NCBI GenBank assembly: GCA_031288715.1
Contig: JAITQW010000038.1
Span: forward strand, 1-38,593
DNA from: Lactobacillales bacterium
GTDB lineage: Bacteria; Bacillota; Bacilli; Lactobacillales; Streptococcaceae
Direction of reading: 5' to 3'
Length of the DNA stretch: 38,593 bases
The position numbers and the translations under genes were made by a program. This document shows positions 14,749 through 23,735 of this stretch, in pieces; within the stretch, counting starts at the first letter, position 1; every line of letters begins with the position of its first letter. The notes beneath the pieces are model-generated. The model worked only from the letters and a program-made list of their open reading frames with translations, was not told the origin of the DNA and ran no database searches.

Positions 14749-16830
14749 TTAGTGATAGTTTGGTGAGTTTTCTAGATAAAGTTCAGAGCCTATACGAATC
14801 ACAGAGATTGGTTTTTTCCAATCTACATTTTCTGCAGAATTCATAACAAAGCTTATTAATTCGCGATAAATATCTCCTGGAATTCGGAAATTTTCGTATA
14901 CTACAGGAATGGCACGATTTGCATATCCGGCCCAAACAGATAGGGAGTAGGTACCAGTATAGCCAACAAAATTTTCATCTGGTGCAATTACCTTGTGTTG
15001 ACTAGCCATTTTTCTTAATGCAGGATTTTTTTTCAATTCGTCATCGGAGTAATTTGATGTTCCTGTTTTTCCGGCTTCATATAAACCAGCAGTTCCAGCA
15101 GTTTTTCCTAATCCGTTTGCAATAACGTCTTTCAACATGTCTGTAATTATATAGGCAGTTGAAGATTCCATGGCACGGCTAGCTTTAGGTTTCCATTCTT
15201 CTTCTGTTCCATCACTATAAGTAACTTTTTCAACATAGTAAGGAGATTGAAAAATTCCATCATTTGCAAAGGCAGCGTATGCAGCCGCAATTCTTAAGGA
15301 AGATACTCCATATTTATTTTCTTTGGAATCTGGAGAGCTCGATGAGATTGCGTTTGAGTAGAAGAGTTTTGGATAAGAAATTCCTATTTTTGCCAAAAAT
15401 TTATTTGCTTTTTCTAAACCAACTTGCTCTAATGCTTGCACAGCAGGTATGTTTCGTGAGTCCACTAGGGCGCTTCGCATCGTTATTCTTCCCATATATT
15501 TTGAATCCCAGTCAGAGATTGGATCTTTGGTACCAGGATAGAAACCTTTAGCTTTAGTGTCATCAAAGATTTGCGTCGTAGAGTAATGAAGATTTTCAAC
15601 AGCAGGGCCGTAGTCTACCATTGGTTTCATTGTTGATCCCCAATCACGATCATTTTGTGTAGCTCGATTTGATCCCAAAGAAATATCTTCAGGAATATGG
15701 CGACCACCGATTTGAGCGCGTACTTTACCTGTTTTTACATCGATCAAAGTGGCAGCAATTTGCATTTGATCATCTGGAAATTCGATGTATCGATTTGTGT
15801 TTACAATATCGTAGAGTCGTTGTTGTGCATCGGGATTTACATTTGTGTAGACATTAAGACCATCTGTATGAATATCTTTTCCTGTTTTTTCTTTCACTTC
15901 TTTGATGACTTCTACCAAGTAGGGATCGAATAATTTGAAGTCATTTCTATTTTCTTGTAAAGATTGTAAACCTTCATTTATTGGTATTTTTATCGCTTCT
16001 TCATATTCAGATTTTTTTATTTTTCCATTTTTAAACATGGATAATAGAACAAGATCTCGTCTTTTTTTAGTTGTTTCTGGATTTGTATAGGGATCAAAAA
16101 GATTAGGAGCTTGTGGAATTCCAGCTAGAAGTGCTATTTGAGCAATATTTAATTCTTTGAGCGGTTTATTATAATACGCATTGGCAGCTGTTTTAACTCC
16201 ATGAATTTGATTGCCCATATATACTTTATTGAGGTAGTGTGTAAGGATTTCTTGTTTTGAGTGTCTACGTTCCATTTTTAGAGCTAACCAAGCTTCTTGC
16301 GCTTTTCTTCTCATTGTTTGATCACTTTTTTTGGTGCTAAAGTAAGAAAGTTTGATTAATTGTTGTGTTAATGTGCTTCCACCTTGTATAGAGGAATGAT
16401 TGAAATTGTGGAGGGCAGAACCAAATATTCGTATGATATCAATTCCATGATGTTTATAAAAGTGTTGATCTTCAACAGATGTTACTGCATCAGCTAATTT
16501 TTTTGGAATTTCATTTTGATCGAGGAGCTCTCTTTTTTCTTTTCCCAAATCAGCAATCAGATTTCCATCTTTATCAAAAATTTTAGAATTTGCAATCATT
16601 GATAATTTCTCTTCTTTGAGCTCAGGAACATCCTTTAAATATAAGAGAAATAGGGAAATACCGCCAATAATACCTACTATTGCTAAGCTTAAGAAGGTGA
16701 TAAATATCTTAAGAAGAAAAGGTTTTTTCTTTCTTTTCTTGGCTTGCATGTTGATTTTTTTCTGATGAATGCTTCTAGAAATCCTATATGCATCAGGATG
16801 TTTCTTATCTATGGGAATCAATCCTTTCAA
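14749..16830 (-). CDS. pbp1A: Penicillin-binding protein 1A (bifunctional class A PBP)
   Basis: Peptidoglycan glycosyltransferase/transpeptidase anchored by one membrane segment (about residues 40-63) after a basic cytoplasmic tail. The GT51 domain has the catalytic Glu120 (SVEDQHFYKHHGID) and GGSTLTQQL. The transpeptidase domain has all three motifs: STMK (Ser399), SRN (458-460) and KTGT (588-591). It ends soon after the transpeptidase fold, without a long tail. recU lies directly upstream on the same strand, the usual pairing in Firmicutes. The start is uncertain: the longest frame uses TTG at 16830, which has no ribosome binding site and abuts a palindrome containing TATACT. A TTG at 16821 or the ATG at 16749 (shortening the cytoplasmic tail by 27 residues) are alternatives. 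Confidence 0.94.
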   Translation of the reverse strand: MKGLIPIDKKHPDAYRISRSIHQKKINMQAKKRKKKPFLLKIFITFLSLAIVGIIGGISLFLLYLKDVPELKEEKLSMIANSKIFDKDGNLIADLGKEKRELLDQNEIPKKLADAVTSVEDQHFYKHHGIDIIRIFGSALHNFNHSSIQGGSTLTQQLIKLSYFSTKKSDQTMRRKAQEAWLALKMERRHSKQEILTHYLNKVYMGNQIHGVKTAANAYYNKPLKELNIAQIALLAGIPQAPNLFDPYTNPETTKKRRDLVLLSMFKNGKIKKSEYEEAIKIPINEGLQSLQENRNDFKLFDPYLVEVIKEVKEKTGKDIHTDGLNVYTNVNPDAQQRLYDIVNTNRYIEFPDDQMQIAATLIDVKTGKVRAQIGGRHIPEDISLGSNRATQNDRDWGSTMKPMVDYGPAVENLHYSTTQIFDDTKAKGFYPGTKDPISDWDSKYMGRITMRSALVDSRNIPAVQALEQVGLEKANKFLAKIGISYPKLFYSNAISSSSPDSKENKYGVSSLRIAAAYAAFANDGIFQSPYYVEKVTYSDGTEEEWKPKASRAMESSTAYIITDMLKDVIANGLGKTAGTAGLYEAGKTGTSNYSDDELKKNPALRKMASQHKVIAPDENFVGYTGTYSLSVWAGYANRAIPVVYENFRIPGDIYRELISFVMNSAENVDWKKPISVIRIGSELYLENSPNYH

Positions 16831-16844
16831 TGTAGTATACTACA
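16831..16844. promoter_or_regulatory. Perfect 14-bp palindrome at the pbp1A start
   Basis: TGTAGTATACTACA is fully self-complementary and directly abuts the longest possible pbp1A start. On the minus strand its centre reads TATACT, a good -10 hexamer, but no good -35 is present at 17 bases. It may be an operator-promoter overlap. Confidence 0.35.
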
Positions 16845-16992
16845 GTCATTTGATCTGAAATGCATCTAAATATGATCATTTTGCAAACTTGCCGATTGAT
16901 AAACACTGTTAGGCATAGTCTAGGTAGGTTACATCACTTTCTGTTCTATTTTTTCACAAAGACAAAAATTTTTACAAATTTATTGCTTTTTT

Positions 16993-17595
16993 TCAAATTA
17001 GTGAATTATGTTGTTGTAAAAATTGATCTACTGCTTCTAAATATGGAATGGTAGGAGCTATTTTCACTGTAATCTCTATTCCTTCTTGTTCAATTTTTGA
17101 TAGTTTAAGAGACTTACGATTTGCTGTGTGGACCTGTTGCAACAAATTTTCTGCAGGATAGTAGAAGACACGGTTCAAACTAGAGAAAAACAAAAGTGTA
17201 AAAACGATTCCGCCATGAGTAAGTGCCTGTTCCATATGTAATAGTTGATGTTTATGGAAATTGCGAAAAGGAAAGGAAGTTTTTTGCCTTGTTTCTTTTG
17301 CTTCAAAATCTAAATATTTTCCTTTATATACTCCGTTATAATCAGTGGTAGAGGCTTGCTTAAAATAAGCTTCGCTTATTTTTGCCATACTTCTTTTAGG
17401 GTAATCGACTTTTACAATTTGTATAGGAGTAGGCTTTTTATGAATGACACACATATTGTGTGTTAGATAATAGGCATTACTTTGATTGATAGCTTCTTCA
17501 AAATTCATACCGCGTTTTCCAAAATTTGTGGTGCTTGTTTTTTTTAACAAATTATTTTTTTGTTTATAACCATTAGGGTAGTTGAGAATGCCCAT
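16993..17595 (-). CDS. recU: Holliday junction resolvase RecU
   Basis: RecU cuts Holliday junctions during recombination and chromosome segregation in Firmicutes. The 200-residue protein starts at the ATG 17595, which has AAGGAGG six bases upstream; the open frame runs on 40 codons upstream without family similarity, so the longer reading is rejected. Family motifs are NYPNGY at the N terminus, GKRGMNFEEAINQSN, and the PD-(D/E)xK nuclease core DYNGVYKGKYLDFEAKET (Asp85, Glu98, Lys100). The HKHQLLHMEQALTHGGIVF segment is also conserved. pbp1A follows 162 bases downstream on the same strand. Confidence 0.96.
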   Translation of the reverse strand: MGILNYPNGYKQKNNLLKKTSTTNFGKRGMNFEEAINQSNAYYLTHNMCVIHKKPTPIQIVKVDYPKRSMAKISEAYFKQASTTDYNGVYKGKYLDFEAKETRQKTSFPFRNFHKHQLLHMEQALTHGGIVFTLLFFSSLNRVFYYPAENLLQQVHTANRKSLKLSKIEQEGIEITVKIAPTIPYLEAVDQFLQQHNSLI

Positions 17596-17969
17596 GTAAT
17601 CCTCCTTAGAGATTGTTAACAGGCTTTTAATATCAAAGTAATTATAACATAATGGAATGTGCTTGTTTAAAAAAACAGAAATAGACTTTTTGCGAAACCA
17701 AATATTACGCATCAACCATCACTTCGAATATGGTAGGTTTTATGCTTACCAAGCACCGAAACTTTTCAAATTTGTATGTTTTCTTTTATTTTTTATACGT
17801 TAATTATGTTTTGCAAGAGATTTAATGAAAATTAACACTTATCCTTACTTTTCTTCATTTGCGAATTAATATGAAGAAAGCTATGATTAAAATGTTTGTA
17901 GTTGATTATTTTTGTTAAGCAAAGACTGGAAAATCGGATAGCACATTATTTTGAGGATTGAGTGGGAGT

Positions 17970-18974
17970 ATGAGAGTAGAAATAATTGAAAAGGCATATC
18001 AATGGATGCTTGAAGGAAGCCGATTATTACAACAAGTGCATAAAGAATCTTTTTTCGATGGATATATTAAAAATATTGAAAATATCATTCAAGATCATTG
18101 GTTGCCATTAGATAATGAATCTTTGGATGAAGAAACAAAAGAGCGTTTAAAAACACTCTATCATAATTTGAAAAACCTTTCTTTGTCTGCAGAGGAATGG
18201 CGAAAGGTGAGTCAACTAGTATTGCTAAAAGGAACTTTGGATGAGCCGATTCAAGCGAATCATCAACTGACTCCTGATTCAATTGGATTTTTGCTAGCAT
18301 ATTTTATTGAACAGCTTACAAAAGATAAATCTAAATTGGTATTGCTGGATGAAACAGTAGGGACTGGTAATTTATTATTAACGCTGTTAACGAATTTATC
18401 GTTGGCAAAAAAGAAAGTTGAGGGTTGCGGAATCGATATTGATGATACATTATTGAGAATTGCAGATGTTAATTCTCAGCTTGTGAAAGTCGATTTGCAG
18501 CTATTTCATCAAGATGCCTTAAGGGGGATTCCAATCGTGGATTTGGATATTGTAGTATCTGACTTACCTGTTGGATATTATCCAAATGATGCTTGGGCAA
18601 AGAATTTTGAGGTTGCGACGGATAATGACGAACACACATATGCTCATCATTTGTTGATTGAGCAAGGAATTTCAGTCTTGAGAGAAGGTGGGTTTGCTCT
18701 CTTCTTATTACCCACAAACCTTTTGGAAACAGAGCAAGTGTCTTTGCTTAAAAAATGGTTGCAAAATCAAGCTTATCTTCAGGGAGTTATTCAGCTGCCT
18801 GAAAATTTGTTTCAAAAAAAGCAGGTATGTAAATCAATTTATATTTTTCAAAAGTCTGGAGAAAATGTTAGGCAGAAAGAATTGTTGGTGACGAGTTTAA
18901 ATTCACTAAGTGATGCGGAAGAAATGAAGCAATTTTTTTCACAATTTCAAAAATGGTCTGCTGAATATAGCTGA
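17970..18974 (+). CDS. ytxK: YtxK-type class I SAM-dependent methyltransferase
   Basis: 334 residues related to N6-adenine methyltransferases, of the YtxK family that in streptococci, enterococci and bacilli lies between the comG pilus operon and ackA. The SAM motif is LLDETVGTGNLLLTLL and motif IV is SDLPVGYYPND instead of a standard NPPY/F, which is typical of this family. An N-terminal helical domain precedes the fold. The physiological substrate is not established. The ATG at 17970 has GAGGA 12 bases upstream; the frame could begin at TTG 17958 but the site would then touch the start. It precedes ackA by 37 bases and is probably co-transcribed. No comG genes are found upstream; recU (-) is there instead. 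Confidence 0.88.
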   Translation: MRVEIIEKAYQWMLEGSRLLQQVHKESFFDGYIKNIENIIQDHWLPLDNESLDEETKERLKTLYHNLKNLSLSAEEWRKVSQLVLLKGTLDEPIQANHQLTPDSIGFLLAYFIEQLTKDKSKLVLLDETVGTGNLLLTLLTNLSLAKKKVEGCGIDIDDTLLRIADVNSQLVKVDLQLFHQDALRGIPIVDLDIVVSDLPVGYYPNDAWAKNFEVATDNDEHTYAHHLLIEQGISVLREGGFALFLLPTNLLETEQVSLLKKWLQNQAYLQGVIQLPENLFQKKQVCKSIYIFQKSGENVRQKELLVTSLNSLSDAEEMKQFFSQFQKWSAEYS

Positions 18975-19011
18975 TTTTCAAATGAATTAGAGACAAAGGG
19001 AGAGAAAAGAA

Positions 19012-20229
19012 ATGTCAATAAAATCTTCAAAGATCATGGCAATGAATGCTGGAAGTTCAAGTTTAAAGTGGCAGCTGTATGATATGCCAGAAGAAGTTGT
19101 AATAGCTAAAGGAATTGTAGAAAGAATTGGTTTGCCTAATTCTATTTTCACGGTAAAGTATGGGAATAAGGAGAAATTTGAGAAAATTGCAAATATTTCT
19201 ACTCATGAATTGGCTGTACAAATGTTATTAGATGAATTGATTGGATTACACATTCTTTCTTCCTATGATGAAATTAAAGGTGTCGGTCATCGTGTAGTGG
19301 CGGGGGGAGAGTACTTCAAAGAGTCTGTGGTTGTTTGTGACGATGTATTGAGTAAGATTGAAGAATTGGCAGCGTTGGCTCCTCTGCATAATCCAGCAAA
19401 TGCTCAGGGAATTCGGGCGTTTAAAAAGATTTTGCCAAATATCACCTCAGTGGCTGTGTTTGATACGGCTTTTCATGCAACAATGCCAGAGGAAAATTAT
19501 CGTTACCCGTTGCCAAACGAATACTATGAAAAATATCAAGCACGTAAATATGGAGCTCATGGAACGAGTCATTATTATGTGACTCAGAAAGCTTCAAAAA
19601 TTTTGAATAGGTCATTACATGATTTGAAATTTATTACTTGTCATATTGGTAATGGAGCGTCAGTTACTGCAGTTCGTAATGGTCAATCAGTGGATACGTC
19701 TATGGGATTTACTCCTTTAGCTGGAGTAATGATGGGAACGCGAACGGGAGACATTGACCCGTCATTGATTCCATATTTGATGGAAAAAACTGGCATTTAT
19801 TCAACTCAAGAAATGAACAATATTTTCAATAAGAAATCTGGTTTATTAGGAATTTCTGGAATTTCGAGTGATATGCGTGATATTATTGCTGCGCGAAAAG
19901 AAGGTAAGAAAGAAGCGATCTTAGCATTTGACATGTTTGCAAATCGTGTAAAAAAGTATATTGGTCAGTATTTTGCAGTTTTAAACGGAGCAGATGCGAT
20001 CATTTTTACTGCAGGAATTGGAGAAAATTCTGCTGTGGTTCGTTCGAAAATTTTGGAGGAGATGGATTGGTTTGGAATTGAGATTGATGAATCAAAAAAT
20101 CTTCCAGGTGTAGAAGGAGTAATTTCTGCTGATTCTTCTAAGGTGAAGATTTTGGTGATACCGACAGATGAAGAGTTAGTGATTGCAAGAGATGTGGAGC
20201 GGTTGAGACAGGCTCTTAGAACCTGTTGA
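19012..20229 (+). CDS. ackA: Acetate kinase
   Basis: Converts acetyl phosphate and ADP to acetate and ATP, the ATP-yielding end of overflow or mixed-acid fermentation. 405 residues. Family signatures include [14 protein letters not shown] at the N terminus, [56 protein letters not shown] and [15 protein letters not shown] purine-rich GGGAGAG site lies about eight bases upstream of the ATG. It follows ytxK closely and is followed by a probable terminator (20277-20303). Confidence 0.98.
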   Translation: MSIKSSKIMAMNAGSSSLKWQLYDMPEEVVIAKGIVERIGLPNSIFTVKYGNKEKFEKIANISTHELAVQMLLDELIGLHILSSYDEIKGVGHRVVAGGEYFKESVVVCDDVLSKIEELAALAPLHNPANAQGIRAFKKILPNITSVAVFDTAFHATMPEENYRYPLPNEYYEKYQARKYGAHGTSHYYVTQKASKILNRSLHDLKFITCHIGNGASVTAVRNGQSVDTSMGFTPLAGVMMGTRTGDIDPSLIPYLMEKTGIYSTQEMNNIFNKKSGLLGISGISSDMRDIIAARKEGKKEAILAFDMFANRVKKYIGQYFAVLNGADAIIFTAGIGENSAVVRSKILEEMDWFGIEIDESKNLPGVEGVISADSSKVKILVIPTDEELVIARDVERLRQALRTC

Positions 20230-20276
20230 CGATCTCGGAGCGATGAATGATTTTGGCTATTTTCCCATATTTTGTG

Positions 20277-20303
20277 AGAAATTTTGAAAACAAAATTTCT
20301 TTC
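20277..20303 (+). terminator. Probable terminator after ackA
   Basis: AGAAATTTTG (20277-20286) pairs with CAAAATTTCT (20291-20300) around an AAAA loop, followed by a T-rich stretch. A second small hairpin, CTAGAAGC (20314-20321) / GCTTCTAG (20325-20332), follows. Together these account for much of the 303-base gap before the first sortase; no gene is seen in the remainder. Confidence 0.6.
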
Positions 20304-20532
20304 ATTTAATAACCTAGAAGCCGTGCTTCTAGTGTTAAAAAGTCTCGATTTAGAACCAACGCTTCGCTAACCTACGTTTTTTGCCTCAAACTATGAAAAA
20401 AATTAAAAGTGAATGTTAATCGATTTTTGCCTTTTTGTGGTAAATTTACTTGATTTGTTGTAGCATACCAATAATTGATCTCATCTTTTCAAAATGTTAA
20501 AATAATGATAATTTAATGAGAGGTATATGCCT

Positions 20533-21768
20533 ATGAAAGCTCCGAAGCCGGATAAATTTGCCTCTAGGAAAGCAATTCGTGAATTTTTAATGCGTGTTGT
20601 TATCGTTGTTTTTATGTTGAGTGGTGCGGGAGTAATGGCATATCCTTTTGTCGTTAATGCAATCAATGACAGTATCGGTAAAGTTGTTACTGATCGCTAT
20701 CAATCTGAAGAAAATGAGAAATTTCGAACCGAAAAAGCAGAAAAATTGAAAAAAATGAGTTTGGCAGAGAAACAAAAGAATAAGGCATTAAAGGACCCCT
20801 TTTCTCAAGTGAGCCTGGATCAGGTTCGTTTTGATGCTTTTCATCCTAATTATTTTGCGGAACATACGATTGCAATTATTTACATACCTAAAATCAACGT
20901 TAGTCTGCCTGTGTTTGATAGTACTAACGAGCGTTTTCTTTCTCAAGGGGCAACTTGGGTGCCTGATACTGGGTTTCCAGGTGGAGGAGCTGGCAATCAT
21001 TCTGTTATTACTGGGCATAGAGGTTTACCGACAGCAGAATTGTTTACAGATCTCCCAAAACTTGAAAAAGGTGATATCTTTATTATTGATCAGAATAAAA
21101 AGTATCTTGCTTATAAAGTTTTTGAAAAACAAACTGTTAAGCCTGAAGATTCGAGTATTTTAGGGCGAAAAACAGAAAAAGATTTGGTTACTTTGATTAC
21201 TTGTACTCCATATATGATTAATTCTCATCGTTTACTTGTAACCGGCGAAAGAACTCCTTTCACTCCTAATATGTTGAAGGAATTACAAGGAATCCAGTCA
21301 GCTAAAAATATGAAAAACCTGAGAGTTTATGCAACACTAGCAGCGGTTATTCTTGGAGCTATGTGGCTTTTTCATTCTTTCTGGACAGCCATGCAACTGA
21401 AGCGTAGACATTACGATTTGCGCTTTAGAATTCTTGATGAAGATGGAAAAGTAGGATTGACACAGTCAGAATTTCAATTGTTTACTGCCAATGGAAAAAT
21501 TCCCATTTCAAAAAAGGGGGAGTTTTTATTTGCTTCACCTGATGCATTGGGAGAGGTTAATTTTTCAGAAATTCCTGGTGGGAAATATACTGTAAAGCAA
21601 GTGAAAATTCCGAAAAATTATCAATCTGTAGAGAAATTAAAATTTAAAATGAAAAATATTCGTTCACCATTTTTTACGGCCATGATTAAAAAGAAAACAC
21701 TAAATAAAGCTTATTGGCAACAATTAAAGAAAAAAGAGCTGATTATTTTAAATCCTAAAGAAAGTTAG
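20533..21768 (+). CDS. Class C sortase with C-terminal SpaA/Cna-B-like domain (copy 1)
   Basis: Pilin-polymerising type transpeptidase. With the ATG 20533 (AGAGG nine bases upstream) it has 411 residues. It has an N-terminal membrane segment (about 20-40), a DPF lid motif (88-90) typical of class C, and a sortase fold with catalytic His162 (TGHRGLP), Cys224 (ITCTPYMINSHR) and Arg233. A second membrane segment spans about 266-286, followed by the basic cluster KRRH. Class C sortases usually end soon after that segment; this one continues 125 residues. Residues about 296-362 look like a prealbumin-like SpaA/Cna-B domain (FRILDEDGK, FQLFTANGK, GKYTVKQVKIPKNY). By membrane topology that domain would be cytoplasmic. 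The usual isopeptide Lys and Glu positions are Arg and Gln. No LPXTG pilin is nearby. A paralogue follows. Confidence 0.88.
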   Translation: MKAPKPDKFASRKAIREFLMRVVIVVFMLSGAGVMAYPFVVNAINDSIGKVVTDRYQSEENEKFRTEKAEKLKKMSLAEKQKNKALKDPFSQVSLDQVRFDAFHPNYFAEHTIAIIYIPKINVSLPVFDSTNERFLSQGATWVPDTGFPGGGAGNHSVITGHRGLPTAELFTDLPKLEKGDIFIIDQNKKYLAYKVFEKQTVKPEDSSILGRKTEKDLVTLITCTPYMINSHRLLVTGERTPFTPNMLKELQGIQSAKNMKNLRVYATLAAVILGAMWLFHSFWTAMQLKRRHYDLRFRILDEDGKVGLTQSEFQLFTANGKIPISKKGEFLFASPDALGEVNFSEIPGGKYTVKQVKIPKNYQSVEKLKFKMKNIRSPFFTAMIKKKTLNKAYWQQLKKKELIILNPKES

Positions 21769-21858
21769 CAAATTTTATAAGCGGTGATTGCGTTTTTTTA
21801 GAATGAATAATAAATACTGTATGGTTTATTCCTATTCGAAAGGAGTATTTTTACTTTT

Positions 21859-23070
21859 ATGCAGAAAGTGTCTAAGGAAAAAAAATTTGCAGTTCCGCAA
21901 TTTGCAGTAAAATTGGCTGCTGTGCTTCTTTTTGTTGGAGGAGCGTTAACAACGGCTTATCCTATTTATAGTGATATTTTAAATGACTTACTTGCCAATA
22001 AAGTGACTACGGAATATCGTTCCACCGAGAATTCTGAATTTCGTAAAAAGCAAAATGAAAAATTACGTGCTCAGCAACAGGAGAAAAAAGAATTATCGGA
22101 TCCTTTTTCAAAAATTTCGCTGGACCGTGCAAAAGACATTGCTACCAATCCACCGACAGAATTTTTGATAAAACATACAATTGCTGTCCTTTACATACCA
22201 AAAATTAAGCAGCAGCTTCCTATTTTTGATACGACGAACGATACTTTTATGGATCGTGGTGCTACTTGGTTTTCACAAAGTAGTTTTCCTGGAGGTGGGA
22301 AGGGAACGCATACTGTTATTACTGCACATAGAGGTTTACCAACGGCTACTCTATTTACTGATTTAGATAAATTAAAAAATGGGGATCTTTTTATTATTGA
22401 AATGGAAGGCAAATATTTAGCTTATAAAGTTTATGATCAACATATTGTTTTACCAGATGATTTAAGCAAATTAGATTCTATTAAAGAGCAAGATACCGCA
22501 ACCCTTTTGACTTGTACACCTTATATGATTAATTCTCATCGACTTTTGGTTGTTGGAAAACGAGTTCCATTTAAACCTTCGATGAAAAAAGGAATGGATT
22601 CTATAAAATCTGCTCAAAATATGAAAATTATGAAATTAGCTGTAGGATTGACTGCCGCTGGTGTTCTTGCGATCTTCTTGTTGTATATTTCATATTTACG
22701 TTTGAAACATGCCAGACATCTTTACGATTTTGTCTTTAAAGTTTTAGATGAGAAAGGACAACCACTTGCTGGAATGAAGTTTCAATTATTTGATCGTAGG
22801 GGAAGAAAGCCAAAACGTGTTAATGGAGTTCCTATTATTCGTGAAATTAATGCGGTGGATGGCACTGTTAATTTTGAAAAACTTCCTGGAGTTAAATTAA
22901 AAATTAAGCAGGTCACAGAAAATAAACAATATTATCCATTACCCGTCTTAAAAATTAGTATTTTGAAAAGGAAGGCTACTACTTTTAGACTGAATTTAAA
23001 ACAACGGAAGTTGAAGGGAATATTTGATAATAGTCGTGAAGATTATCGAATTTATTTGAAGAGAAAATAA
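21859..23070 (+). CDS. Class C sortase with C-terminal SpaA/Cna-B-like domain (copy 2)
   Basis: 403 residues, a clear paralogue of the preceding gene in the same order and orientation. It has an N-terminal membrane segment (about 17-36), the DPF lid (81-83), His157 (TAHRGLP), Cys219 (LTCTPYMINSHR), Arg228, and a second membrane segment (about 259-280) followed by RLKHARH. The C-terminal region (about 290-355) again looks like a SpaA/Cna-B fold: FVFKVLDEKGQPLAGMKFQLFD, then DGTVNFEKLPG. Here the Lys at the usual isopeptide position is present, but the position normally holding Glu is Gln (KIKQV). AAAGGAG lies about 13 bases before the ATG. The 90-base gap suggests co-transcription with copy 1. 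Repeat A copy 2 begins immediately after the stop. Confidence 0.88.
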   Translation: MQKVSKEKKFAVPQFAVKLAAVLLFVGGALTTAYPIYSDILNDLLANKVTTEYRSTENSEFRKKQNEKLRAQQQEKKELSDPFSKISLDRAKDIATNPPTEFLIKHTIAVLYIPKIKQQLPIFDTTNDTFMDRGATWFSQSSFPGGGKGTHTVITAHRGLPTATLFTDLDKLKNGDLFIIEMEGKYLAYKVYDQHIVLPDDLSKLDSIKEQDTATLLTCTPYMINSHRLLVVGKRVPFKPSMKKGMDSIKSAQNMKIMKLAVGLTAAGVLAIFLLYISYLRLKHARHLYDFVFKVLDEKGQPLAGMKFQLFDRRGRKPKRVNGVPIIREINAVDGTVNFEKLPGVKLKIKQVTENKQYYPLPVLKISILKRKATTFRLNLKQRKLKGIFDNSREDYRIYLKRK

Positions 23071-23071
23071 A

Positions 23072-23149
23072 TAATGACTGCTGAGTAATTCATAATAGCT
23101 ATAAATAAGCTATTTTTGACATTATATCTATTTATAAATGTAAGCTTTT
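23072..23149 (+). repeat. Dispersed repeat A, copy 2 (right end missing)
   Basis: Begins TAATGACTGCTGAGTAATT, one end of repeat A with two mismatches. It continues with AGCTATAAATAAGC, CATTATAT and TATTTATAA, matching the complement of 14602-14712 nearly base for base. The second inverted end is missing; the copy runs straight into repeat B at 23150. Confidence 0.75.
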
Positions 23150-23247
23150 GAAATTTCAATTCTTGCTGAAAGAGGACGAAATAAGATAGCTCATTTGTAC
23201 GAAATGAGACTACAGGCTGGAGCACCCCTCTCAGCAATAATTGATTC
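23150..23247. repeat. Dispersed palindromic repeat B, copy 1
   Basis: A long imperfect palindrome. The left arm is ATTTCAATTCTTGCTGAAAG and the right arm, read in complement, is AATCAATTATTGCTGAGAGG, around a centre of about 50 bases. The same arms occur at 27428-27511 and 33001-33076. No coding capacity is evident. Confidence 0.7.
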
Positions 23248-23429
23248 AAAAAGAGAAAGTTAAAGTTAATCAACAGACATAAATACGCATTTGATGAGTT
23301 ATCACAGGAATTTTTTATTATATATATTTCACTGTTCAGGCAATTCAAAGTATTGACAAAAGATGATAGGATCGTTATCGTCAATCCATAGATATTTTTT
23401 AGCTAGATAAAAAAAGATTTTTAAAGATA

Positions 23430-23735
23430 TTCAATAAGAGGAGTAATTGACTGATTTGTTTACTTATTTTCAATTAGATTTTATTTTAGTTTTGAATGGT
23501 AAATTTTAGAGAAGGTGTGGAGCTGAAAATCACCTACAAAGAAGCGATGAAGGTAGCTTATTGATTTTGTTTCTGAAATTTATGAATGTTTGTTGTTATT
23601 CATAAAGTAAGTAAGATGCGACGTGGGGGAGCGTTAATCTTTTGAGGTGGTAGGAGAAATTCTGCAAATTCGGGTGGTATCGCGTAATCATTGCGTCCTG
23701 ACTAGTTATCGACTAGTTGGGGCATTTTTGCATTG
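23430..23735 (+). promoter_or_regulatory. T-box riboswitch of valS (specifier GUA, Val)
   Basis: A tRNA-sensing transcription attenuator upstream of valS. The base of stem I is CAATAAG (23432-23438) pairing with CTTATTG (23557-23563). The specifier loop has AGTA (23442-23445) opposite GAA (23549-23551), giving specifier GTA at 23553-23555, a valine codon. The conserved T-box GGGTGGTATCGCG lies at 23672-23684 and contains TGGT, complementary to a tRNA ending in ACCA. The terminator is CCTGACTAGT / ACTAGTTGGG (about 23697-23721) followed by T5. Uncharged tRNA-Val would favour the antiterminator and raise valS expression. Confidence 0.93.

Noticed and set aside
17722-17733. TTCGAATA as a ComX (cin-box) promoter for ytxK
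   Set aside because: It lacks the TAC start of the streptococcal consensus, is more than 200 bases from the gene, and TTCGAA is self-complementary so direction is not defined.
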